Shown: positions 55,407-62,710 of the stretch, piece after piece | Numbering within the stretch: the stretch's first letter is position 1 | Layout: the number at the start of each line of letters is the position of its first letter | Assembly: GCF_001456355.1 (NCBI RefSeq) | Contig: NZ_CP010271.1 | Location: 2,728,001 to 2,792,000 of the forward strand | Length of the DNA: 64,000 nt | From: Mycobacteroides saopaulense | GTDB taxonomy: Bacteria > Actinomycetota > Actinomycetes > Mycobacteriales > Mycobacteriaceae | Reading direction: 5' to 3' | Made by a program: the position numbers and the translations under genes | Notes under the pieces: model-generated | What the model saw: only the letters and a program-made list of their open reading frames with translations | Databases searched by the model: none | Told to the model about the DNA's origin: nothing

Positions 55407-56295
55407 GAACGACACCCGCCTTGATCGCCTGGCGGACCACGGAAAGGTCCGCGCTGACGCTGGCTTCGTCGATCGACCCGTCGCGCTCGATCAGCACGCC
55501 CAGGCCGCGCCCTGCGGTGAGCACCACGAGCTCGGTGAGCAGATCAGCCACCGGATCGATGATGTTGTCGGCGTGGGTATCCCAGTACAGATTGCCCTCG
55601 AAGCGGCCGCCCGCGATGTGGACGTACGCGACGCGCTCGAGGGGAAAACGACGCAGCAGCGCGACGGGATCGGTGCCGGAAGCCACCGCCGTCGCGTACA
55701 GATTGGGAACATCGAGCACCAACCAACAGCCGGTGCGTCGAGACAGTTCACGCAGGTAGTCGGGCTCGCTGAGCTCATTTTCGGGCCATTGCAAGGTGGT
55801 GGCCACATTTTCCAGGGCCAGCGGCACACCGAGGTCGTCCTGAACTCGGGACACATTGTCTACCAACACGTCCAGCGCCAGCGTGGTGCGCGGAGGAGCC
55901 ACCAGGTGCCCCGCCTCAAGCACGCCGCTGCTGCGACCGCTCTCAAAACCTGCCCGCACGAAAGCGACGTGCTCGCTGACCATCGGAGCGTCGAGTTCCG
56001 CAGCGAGGGCGGCCAGGTGCTTGACGCGCTTGGCGTCGGGCAGGTCGGCTCCGGCAAGACCCAGCGACACCCCGTGCGGCACGACGACGGTCCCCGACTC
56101 ACGAAGGCGCGTCAGTTCGGCGGGTAGCTGTCCGGGGCGAAAGTTCTCGGCGACGATCTCGGTGAAGGCGAGGTTCAGGGTGTCGTCCGTGACGGCCCCA
56201 CGATTGAACATCGCAGCAAGCTCCGGGCGCCACGAGGCGCCAACCGCGGGCTCGTCGGCCAGCACGGTCTTAAGCGGGTGATTTGAAGAGGCCAC
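55399..56295 (-). CDS. DUF692 (MbnB/TglH-like) multinuclear iron enzyme
   Basis: 298 residues from GTG 56295, AAGGGGG upstream. TIM-barrel features of DUF692: TVVVPHGVSLGLAGADL (near 69, His), MVSEHVAFVRAG (near 104, Glu-His), LALENVATTL (near 159, Glu-Asn), GCWLVLDVPNLYATA (near 188, Asp), AYVHIAGG (near 221), WDTHADNIIDPV (near 237) and GVLIERDG (near 264, Glu). The N-terminal LRxPH His is absent (ASWRPEL), so the site may differ. Known members oxidise Cys or other residues in ribosomal peptides (methanobactin, 3-thiaglutamate). First of a three-gene operon. Confidence 0.8.
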   Translation of the reverse strand: MASSNHPLKTVLADEPAVGASWRPELAAMFNRGAVTDDTLNLAFTEIVAENFRPGQLPAELTRLRESGTVVVPHGVSLGLAGADLPDAKRVKHLAALAAELDAPMVSEHVAFVRAGFESGRSSGVLEAGHLVAPPRTTLALDVLVDNVSRVQDDLGVPLALENVATTLQWPENELSEPDYLRELSRRTGCWLVLDVPNLYATAVASGTDPVALLRRFPLERVAYVHIAGGRFEGNLYWDTHADNIIDPVADLLTELVVLTAGRGLGVLIERDGSIDEASVSADLSVVRQAIKAGVVHA

Positions 56296-56357
56296 CGCGG
56301 TTACCCCCTTATCTCAAGACCGACGAACTAGGCCAGTCTAGCTACCACGTTGATAGC

Positions 56358-56735
56358 TTAGGAAGTGCTTGGTGCCAGCGGCTCAAAATATCCGTCCGAT
56401 CCCGGCCGGAAATTCGCCACAGAGGTAACTGCGGCTATCGGCAGCGGTCCGTACAAGTGAGGGAACAGCATCGATTCGGGGTCGCTGGGCACACCCGGTT
56501 CCCAACGTACCGGAGAGTCAAGCAGATTCAGGGCAACAGACAATACGACCAGATCACACCTTCCGCGATACAAGCGGTTGGCCGGAAGGTGAATCTGGTA
56601 CGGCGCGGAGAGATGAATGAAGCCCGTTTCAGCCAGTGACGTGGGCCGATGCTCCCCCTGCGCCCGAGCCGACGCCCACTCCTGGGCGGAACAGATGTGA
56701 AGAAGTTCGGCGTCATCCGTAGGCATCGACTGCAT
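56358..56735 (-). CDS. DUF952 family protein
   Basis: 125 residues from ATG 56735. The stretch LLHICSAQEWASARAQGEHRPTSLAETGFIHLSAPYQ near residue 10 (ends given), RCDLVVLSVAL near 60 and DPESMLFPHLYGPLPIAAV near 90 match DUF952. These are small cytoplasmic proteins of unknown, perhaps glutathione-transferase-like, function. Independent of the DUF692 operon (62-bp gap, same strand). Confidence 0.8.
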   Translation of the reverse strand: MQSMPTDDAELLHICSAQEWASARAQGEHRPTSLAETGFIHLSAPYQIHLPANRLYRGRCDLVVLSVALNLLDSPVRWEPGVPSDPESMLFPHLYGPLPIAAVTSVANFRPGSDGYFEPLAPSTS

Positions 56736-56896
56736 CACACCAGCCTGCCTCAGCCCTGTAACACCCCGAGCGTGAGCCGCGACACACCGGACACACATGG
56801 GGAACAACCGAAACCCCCCAAACGTCTGACAAAGTACATACATAGGCGCCGAGCGGTTCACCGGACCGCAAAGCTCAGGAGAGATACGGAGGAGCC

Positions 56897-57091
56897 ATGA
56901 ACGCAACTCTGACCAGTCCAGAGCTGACGAAGGCTGACCGCTGCGATCGTTGCGGAGCGGCTGCCCGAGTTCGCGCCACACTCCCGTCGGGAGCCGAGCT
57001 GCTTTTTTGCCAGCATCACGCCAATGAGCACTCCGAGAAGCTGAACGCCATGTCTGCCGTGCTGGTCATCAGCGGGCCCGTCGAGGATTAG
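56897..57091 (+). CDS. Small zinc-ribbon-like protein (DUF7455-type)
   Basis: 64 residues. DRCDRCGAAARVRATLPSGAELLFCQHHANEH (ends given, near 15-45) has C-x2-C ... C-x2-H-x3-H, consistent with one structural Zn2+. The same kind of small protein lies between sigA and sigB in other mycobacteria. GGAGGAG ribosome site before ATG 56897. Function unknown. Confidence 0.8.
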   Translation: MNATLTSPELTKADRCDRCGAAARVRATLPSGAELLFCQHHANEHSEKLNAMSAVLVISGPVED

Positions 57092-57147
57092 TCACCGCGG
57101 TTTCACCCCCGGTAACCACCGCTGACAGTCCCATCAGGAATGCTGGT

Positions 57148-58125
57148 GTGGCCATGAGTGAGAAGCCGCGCCATGTCTCGATGGGTCGGGACGTCTTACA
57201 CGTCATTCGCAGAACCGCCGTAAAGAGTTGGGACGACTCGATTTTCGCGCAGTCTGCCCAAGCCGCGTTTTGGCAGGTGTTGTCGCTACCGCCACTGCTT
57301 TTGGGCATCTTGGGAAGCCTGACGTTCGTCGGGCCGCTGTTCGGTCCCGACACGCTGCCCGAGATCCAAGAGCGCCTACTGCGGGTGGCCAACAGCGTGT
57401 TCAGCAAGAGTGTGGTCGCCGAGATCATCGAACCGACGATCATCGACATCATGCGCGATGGGCGCGGCGAGGTGGTGTCCATCGGATTCGTCATCTCGCT
57501 GTGGGCGGGGTCGTCGGCGATATCGAGCTTCGTGGACTCCGTCGTGGAGGCCCATGACCAGACACCGTTGCGCCACCCCGTTCGTCAGCGGTTCTTTGCG
57601 CTGGGACTGTATGTCGCCGCGTTGGCGATGGCCGTGGTGACATTGCCGGTGATCGCGCTGGGGCCCAAACGCATCGCCGAGGTGGTCCCCGACTCGTGGA
57701 ACGCACTGCTGCGGTACGGCTACTTCCCACTGTTGGGTATCGCGCTGGTGGCTCTGGTGACGCTGTTGTACCGGGTATCCCTACCCAGACCGCTTCCTTC
57801 GCACCGGCTTTTGATCGGAGCGCTGCTGGCAGTCACGTTCTTCGTCATCGCCAGCCTCACGCTGCGGTTCTACCTGAACTGGATCACCCGGACCGGATAC
57901 ACCTACGGCGCGCTGGCCACCCCGATCGCGTTCCTGCTGTTCGCCTTCATGCTCGGATTCGCAATCGTGCTCGGCGCCGAGCTCAATGCCGCCATCGAGG
58001 AGAACTGGCCGGCCGGGGCGACACACGCCCGCCAGCTACGGGAATGGCTGAGCCCCCAAAATGGCCAGAACGGTGCCACCGAGGGGGCAGCGGACGCTCC
58101 CGCAGACTCCCCGGAGGGCTGTTAG
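57148..58125 (+). CDS. YihY/BrkB-family membrane protein
   Basis: 325 residues from GTG 57148 (ATG 57154 also possible). About six membrane segments between 50 and 285; QAAFWQVLSLPPLLLGILGSL near 38 (family N-terminal mark), RGEVVSIGFVISLWAGSSAISSFVDSV near 103-129 (ends given) and YGALATPIAFLLFAFMLGFAIVLGAELNA (near 252) are typical of YihY. BrkB homologue; once thought RNase BN, now considered a transporter-like membrane protein. Rv2707 counterpart by order. Convergent with the DUF3039 gene. Confidence 0.88.
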   Translation: MAMSEKPRHVSMGRDVLHVIRRTAVKSWDDSIFAQSAQAAFWQVLSLPPLLLGILGSLTFVGPLFGPDTLPEIQERLLRVANSVFSKSVVAEIIEPTIIDIMRDGRGEVVSIGFVISLWAGSSAISSFVDSVVEAHDQTPLRHPVRQRFFALGLYVAALAMAVVTLPVIALGPKRIAEVVPDSWNALLRYGYFPLLGIALVALVTLLYRVSLPRPLPSHRLLIGALLAVTFFVIASLTLRFYLNWITRTGYTYGALATPIAFLLFAFMLGFAIVLGAELNAAIEENWPAGATHARQLREWLSPQNGQNGATEGAADAPADSPEGC

Positions 58126-58355
58126 TCCCTCTTCATCATTTCGTAGATGCGCTTGCAGTCGGGGCACACCGGCGAGCCGGGCTTGGCCGACCGGGTCACC
58201 GGAAAGACCTCACCGCACAGAGCCACGACGTGGTTTCCCATGACCGCGCTTTCGACGATCTTGTCCTTCTTGACGTAGTGGAAGACCTTCGGCGTATCGC
58301 TATCAGTGGTTTCGTCGACGGTGGTGTCCGGACGCTCGATCGTCTGCGTGTCCAT
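58122..58355 (-). CDS. DUF3039 protein
   Basis: 77 residues from ATG 58355. VFHYVKKDKIVESAVMGNHVVALCGEVFPV near residue 24 (ends given) and SPVCPDCKRIYEMM near 61 form a Zn-binding C/C-x2-C ribbon. Function unknown; conserved beside the DUF3099 gene (Rv2708c-Rv2709 order). Only 25 bp separate its start from that of the divergent gene, so the promoters overlap. Confidence 0.87.
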   Translation of the reverse strand: MDTQTIERPDTTVDETTDSDTPKVFHYVKKDKIVESAVMGNHVVALCGEVFPVTRSAKPGSPVCPDCKRIYEMMKRD

Positions 58356-58380
58356 TCCTACATTGTGACATTGTGGAGAT

Positions 58381-58773
58381 ATGAGAAAAGAGCTGTCGTT
58401 CGATGACGACGGCCGTCCAGTACTCATCACAGCGGCCGCGGTCTCGGTAGAGGACCAGCATCGAGCTAGGGTGCGCCGCTATCTGACGCTGATGGCGTTC
58501 CGCATCCCCGCTCTCCTGGGCGCCGCTTGGGCCTACAGCGTGTGGCACAACGGATGGATCTCGCTGGCCATCTTGGCCGCGTCGATCCCGCTGCCGTGGA
58601 TGGCCGTGTTGATCGCCAACGACCGGCCGGCCCGCAAGGCCGAGGAGCCGCGTCGTTACGGCCCCCAGACGCAGCACCACGCGCTGTTCCCCACCGCCGA
58701 GCGCAGAGCCATCGATCCCGCTTCCTCGCCGCAACGGCAGGTCCCGCCGGAAGGCTCTGCTGACCCGTCTTAG
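58381..58773 (+). CDS. DUF3099 membrane protein
   Basis: 130 residues. LITAAAVSVEDQHRARVRRYLTLMAFRIPALLGA near 15-48 (ends given) and a second helix GWISLAILAASIPLPWMAVLIAN near 58 identify DUF3099, a two-helix membrane protein with polar tail. Rv2709 counterpart by order. It lies immediately before sigB. Confidence 0.87.
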   Translation: MRKELSFDDDGRPVLITAAAVSVEDQHRARVRRYLTLMAFRIPALLGAAWAYSVWHNGWISLAILAASIPLPWMAVLIANDRPARKAEEPRRYGPQTQHHALFPTAERRAIDPASSPQRQVPPEGSADPS

Positions 58774-58856
58774 GGACAGCTATGTCAATTCTCAGGACAT
58801 TCTCAGCTGCATCCGACGAATCCGCAGGTCAGTGACAGCGCCATTCGGGAACCTCA

Positions 58857-58882
58857 GGAACTTTCTGGGCCTACCGGGCGTT
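58857..58882 (+). promoter_or_regulatory. SigE/SigH-type promoter of sigB
   Basis: GGAAC at 58857-58861, 17 bp, CGTT at 58879-58882. This is the GGAAC-N17-CGTT pattern of mycobacterial SigE/SigH promoters, as known for sigB of M. tuberculosis. The message would start about 30 nt before ATG 58921. A second GGAAC lies at 58848-58852 without a fitting -10. Confidence 0.85.
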
Positions 58883-58920
58883 GCAACACATGAGACTTAC
58901 GGATCAACTAGGAGGCAGCG

Positions 58921-59892
58921 ATGGCAAACGCCACGACCCGTCCGGCCCGCACTACTGAGTCCGAGGATCTGGACGCCCAGAGTCCAGCCGCCGACCTTGT
59001 TCGGGTGTATCTGAACGGCATCGGCAAGACTGCTCTGCTTACGGCGGAGGACGAAGTCGAGCTGGCCAAACGGATCGAGGCGGGGCTGTACGCCCAGCAC
59101 CTTCTGGACACGAAGAAACGGCTCGGCGAGGCCCGCAAGAAGGATCTGGCGGTCATCGTGCGTGAGGGCAACGCGGCGCGCAGCCACCTGCTGGAGGCGA
59201 ACCTGCGTTTGGTCGTCTCGCTCGCCAAGCGCTACACGGGCCGCGGGATGCCGCTGCTGGACCTGATCCAGGAGGGCAACCTGGGCTTGATCCGTGCGAT
59301 GGAGAAGTTCGACTACGCCAAGGGCTTCAAGTTCTCCACCTACGCAACCTGGTGGATCCGTCAGGCCATCACCCGCGGCATGGCAGATCAGAGCCGCACC
59401 ATCCGCCTGCCCGTGCACCTGGTGGAGCAGGTGAACAAGCTGGCGCGCATCAAGCGCGAACTGCACCAGCGGCTCGGCCGGGAGGCCAGCGACGAGGAAC
59501 TGGCCGAGGAGTCCGGCATTCCCGTGGAGAAGATCGGCGACCTGCTGGACCACAGCCGGGATCCGGTGAGCCTGGACATGCCTGTGGGTACCGACGAGGA
59601 AGCACCGCTCGGTGACTTCATCGAAGACACCGAGGCCATGTCGGCGGAGAATGCCGTCATTGCCGAGCTGCTGCACTCGGACGTGCGCAGCGTGCTGGCC
59701 ACGCTGGACGAACGCGAACAGCAGGTCATCCGGCTCCGGTACGGACTCGATGACGGCCAGGCGCGGACGCTGGATCAGATCGGCAAGCTGTTCGGGCTGT
59801 CCCGCGAGCGGGTGCGCCAGATCGAGCGGGAGGTCATGGCAAAGCTGCGCCACGGCGACCGTGCGGAGCGCCTGCGTTCGTACGCGAGCTAG
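58921..59892 (+). CDS. sigB: Stress/stationary-phase sigma factor SigB
   Basis: 323 residues. Short N terminus, then sigma-70 regions: [26 protein letters not shown] near 27 (1.2), [20 protein letters not shown] near 100 (2), [18 protein letters not shown] near 141 (2.4), and [20 protein letters not shown] near 293 (4.2). Lacks the long N-terminal tract of SigA. Controls general stress genes. AGGAGGCAGCG precedes ATG 58921. ideR follows, as in M. tuberculosis (Rv2710-Rv2711). Confidence 0.97.
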   Translation: MANATTRPARTTESEDLDAQSPAADLVRVYLNGIGKTALLTAEDEVELAKRIEAGLYAQHLLDTKKRLGEARKKDLAVIVREGNAARSHLLEANLRLVVSLAKRYTGRGMPLLDLIQEGNLGLIRAMEKFDYAKGFKFSTYATWWIRQAITRGMADQSRTIRLPVHLVEQVNKLARIKRELHQRLGREASDEELAEESGIPVEKIGDLLDHSRDPVSLDMPVGTDEEAPLGDFIEDTEAMSAENAVIAELLHSDVRSVLATLDEREQQVIRLRYGLDDGQARTLDQIGKLFGLSRERVRQIEREVMAKLRHGDRAERLRSYAS

Positions 59893-59912
59893 CTGACCTA
59901 CTACCCTGCCCT

Positions 59913-59949
59913 CGGGGCGCTGCGTTATGGAAGCGCAGCGCCCCGATTT
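59913..59949 (+). terminator. Terminator after sigB
   Basis: CGGGGCGCTGCG (59913-59924) and CGCAGCGCCCCG (59934-59945) pair perfectly over 12 bp with a 9-nt loop, followed by ATTT. It lies 21 bp past the sigB stop and likely separates sigB from ideR transcription. Confidence 0.85.
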
Positions 59950-59993
59950 GCGTTGTAGATCGGTAGACTGAGCACGACCGTAAGGGGCGAGTA

Positions 59994-60680
59994 GTGAACG
60001 ATCTTGTCGATACGACAGAGATGTATCTGCGCACGATCTACGACCTTGAGGAAGAGGGCGTGGTGCCGCTGCGTGCTCGCATCGCCGAAAGGCTGGAGCA
60101 GAGTGGCCCGACCGTCAGCCAAACGGTGGCCCGCATGGAGCGCGACGGCCTACTGAACGTCGCCGGCGACCGCCACCTGGAGCTCACCGACAAGGGCCGC
60201 GCGCTCGCGGTATCGGTCATGCGCAAGCATCGGCTGGCCGAGTGCCTTTTGGTGGACATCATCGGACTTCCGTGGGAAGACGTGCACGCCGAGGCATGCC
60301 GCTGGGAGCACGTGATGAGCGAAGACGTCGAGCGTCGCTTGCTCACAGTGCTCAACAACCCCACCACCTCACCGTTCGGCAACCCGATCCCCGGCCTGTC
60401 CGAGCTGGGTGTGCCCGCAGACAGGTCCGAGACCGCCAGCGCGGTGCGTCTCACCGAGATCCCGTCGGGATCTCAGGTCGCCGTGGTGGTGCGCCGACTG
60501 GCCGAACACGTGCAGGCCGACACCGATCTGCTGTCCCGCCTCAAGGACGCCGGTGTCGTACCGAACGCACGCGTGACCGTGGAACCCTCCCCCGACGGCG
60601 TCATCATCATCATTCCCGGTCATGAAAGCGTCGAGCTGACGCACGAGATGGCCCATGCCGTCATGGTCGAGAAGGTCTAA
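59994..60680 (+). CDS. ideR: Iron-dependent repressor IdeR (DtxR family)
   Basis: 228 residues from GTG 59994, AAGGGG upstream. Winged helix DTTEMYLRTIYDLEEEG...SGPTVSQTVARMERDGLL (ends given, near 6-54); metal ligands in MRKHRLAECLLVDIIGL (near 76), DVHAEACRWEHVMSEDVE (near 96, Cys-Glu-His) ; SH3-like domain from about 150. Fe2+-bound IdeR represses siderophore uptake and activates storage genes. Convergent with the DUF4192 gene. Confidence 0.97.
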   Translation: MNDLVDTTEMYLRTIYDLEEEGVVPLRARIAERLEQSGPTVSQTVARMERDGLLNVAGDRHLELTDKGRALAVSVMRKHRLAECLLVDIIGLPWEDVHAEACRWEHVMSEDVERRLLTVLNNPTTSPFGNPIPGLSELGVPADRSETASAVRLTEIPSGSQVAVVVRRLAEHVQADTDLLSRLKDAGVVPNARVTVEPSPDGVIIIIPGHESVELTHEMAHAVMVEKV

Positions 60681-61735
60681 CACACGCGTCCGGATTGCCG
60701 GATGTTCCTGGGCGGCAGGTTGATCCCCAGCTCGTGAGCAAGCCGGAATCCGGTATCGGCCAGCGTACGGATCTCGTCGGGCCGCATACCGGTGTGCAGC
60801 GCTGACATGAGCAATTGCCCCAAGCGATGGTCGGGGTGGACCGCGAGCGCGCTATCCAGAGCGACACCCGCCAGCGGACCGTCGCCGCGCACATAGGCAC
60901 TGAAACCCAGTAGCACCAACGTCTCCGCGCGCCAAGGCGCCGGCAGCAGTCGACTCAGCGCCAGCCACAGCCTTTCCACGTCGTCGGCCAGCACGCCGAC
61001 CGCCAACGCGCACACCGTGTCCCGCACACGCACGACCGCGAGGGAGCGAGCGATCGCGAGCAGGTCCCGGTTCGAGAGCGGCTGGGATTCTGCCGTCCGG
61101 CAGGCTGCCCACATCACGCGGTTCACCGCGCGCCGGTCCGCCGACGCCTGATCGCCCTGTCGTCGGGACGGGCGCCGCAAGGAGTCTGCCAGCGCGGCGG
61201 AGCGGCGAGTGTCGGTGGGCGCGATCAACGCCACGAGATCCTCCCGGCGGCGATGCACGGTCCTGCCCGCCAGCACCGCGGCCGCCGTCAGCGGTGAGCA
61301 CTGCGGATCGTCGATGGGGCCGCCCGCACCGCATCCGTCGTAGCAGCGCCACCACCCGCCGGGGGCGACACGGTCCGCCGCGTGTCCGGCGATCAACGAG
61401 ATCCCCTGGCGATCAAGATGTTTGGCCAACCGGCCGATGATCTCACCGGCTGCCCGCTCGTCGAGACTCGCGCTGATCACCACGGCGATCACCGCGTCGG
61501 CCGGGCCCGGAGCCAGAACCTCGGCCAGCGCCGCGAACGCCGCGCTCTCGGGGTGGTCCAGGTCATCGAGATCCCTGCGCAGAATCGCCTCGACCAACCC
61601 GTTGGCAAGGGTGACGATCACCAGAGAATCTTCGGGGACGAACCCCAGCATCGCCGGTAGCGCGGCGATCAGCGCCGAGGGCCGGTTCAAGCGGAAATCG
61701 GGGCGACCGGGAGGCCCGGGAATCAGTGATGTCAT
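60677..61735 (-). CDS. DUF4192 family protein
   Basis: 352 residues from ATG 61735. FRLNRPSALIAALPAMLGFVPEDSLVIVTL near residue 13 (ends given) is the DUF4192 mark; LAVVRVRDTVCALAVG and PLAGVALDSALAVHPDHRLGQLL near 305 close it. Function unknown; soluble. Rv2712c counterpart by order. Its stop overlaps that of ideR. Confidence 0.85.
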   Translation of the reverse strand: MTSLIPGPPGRPDFRLNRPSALIAALPAMLGFVPEDSLVIVTLANGLVEAILRRDLDDLDHPESAAFAALAEVLAPGPADAVIAVVISASLDERAAGEIIGRLAKHLDRQGISLIAGHAADRVAPGGWWRCYDGCGAGGPIDDPQCSPLTAAAVLAGRTVHRRREDLVALIAPTDTRRSAALADSLRRPSRRQGDQASADRRAVNRVMWAACRTAESQPLSNRDLLAIARSLAVVRVRDTVCALAVGVLADDVERLWLALSRLLPAPWRAETLVLLGFSAYVRGDGPLAGVALDSALAVHPDHRLGQLLMSALHTGMRPDEIRTLADTGFRLAHELGINLPPRNIRQSGRVC

Positions 61736-61855
61736 GCCCGCACCCTGACGGCAAGGACCGTCACCTCCCCCAACGCGCGCTGGGCTTATGGACGACGCCC
61801 GAAGTTCTGTGGATGCAACCGCGATTGTGGACAAGTCCGTCGACCACGCCAAGCG

Positions 61856-62599
61856 TCAGCGGAAGTTGTCGTGCACCTTGAGTACTGCGGCGGTGAACGC
61901 CTGATCCAGGAGCACAGCGTCGGGCTCGATGCCCTGAAAAGTCATGTATGTGGCCTGAATTCGAATATCGGCGATCTGCGCGATGAGCGACAGGGTCGTC
62001 TGCGTGCCGCTGCCCGTTCCGGCCGGCGACACGGTCTGATTGACCGCGACCGAGTCATCGGCATTGATGGGCGGAGCGACCGCCTGCGAGGCCGTGACCG
62101 TGCTCTGAGTCTGATCGGGACCGCTGAAGGTGAACGAGCCGCACCGCTCCAACTGAGTCTTGTACGTGGCAAGTGGCTGCGGCACCCGCAGCACGGCGAC
62201 CGTAATGGTCGAATTGTCGGAGGCATTGGTACCCACCGCCACCGCCGCATCCTGCGGCACCGCTGGAAGAGGCGGTGGTGCGCAGGTGGCCGGGGCGACG
62301 GTCGCCTGCTCGGGCACACCCCGCATATCGCGAAGTGCCAGGCCGGCCGCGTTCGGGTCCAACGTGCTGGCCGGATACTGGTGCGGGAAATCCGCCGGCG
62401 CCAGCAGTAGCGGCGCCACCGGGCCCGTTGGCGCCCGCGGCGGTGCTGGCGTGGTGGTCAGCGGGGACGACGCGCCGCCCGATGACTGCACGGCAGATCC
62501 CTCGATCGCCCGCGAGCATGCGGGCGCCGACAAACACGCGGCCGCGCAGCAACCAGCCACAACAATCGTCGCCAGCAGCCGCGATGCCGTCACGCTCAC
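61856..62599 (-). CDS. Putative lipoprotein (LppN/DUF5642-like)
   Basis: 247 residues from GTG 62599. Lipobox TIVVAGC (Cys 17), then a Thr/Pro/Ala-rich linker and a domain with VAPLLLAPADFPHQYP, APATCAPPPLP and LERCGSFTF: two Cys that may bond, as in PknH-type sensor domains. ATYKTQLERC and VTVSPAGTG-like strands suggest a beta-rich extracytoplasmic domain. No enzyme motif. Family assignment is uncertain. Confidence 0.65.
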   Translation of the reverse strand: MSVTASRLLATIVVAGCCAAACLSAPACSRAIEGSAVQSSGGASSPLTTTPAPPRAPTGPVAPLLLAPADFPHQYPASTLDPNAAGLALRDMRGVPEQATVAPATCAPPPLPAVPQDAAVAVGTNASDNSTITVAVLRVPQPLATYKTQLERCGSFTFSGPDQTQSTVTASQAVAPPINADDSVAVNQTVSPAGTGSGTQTTLSLIAQIADIRIQATYMTFQGIEPDAVLLDQAFTAAVLKVHDNFR

Positions 62600-62710
62600 A
62601 TGCTGCCATCGGCACCGGCCGGGCCTTAGGAGGCGCGCGCGAGATTCGACAGGGACAAGTGTTCATGTCACCGTGACACGGACGGCATGCACGATTAGGC
62701 GAATCGGCGT

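Noticed and set aside
45849..59892. sigA and sigB as a recent duplication
   Set aside because: Both are ancient paralogues found in this order in other mycobacteria; DNA similarity is only in the sigma core.
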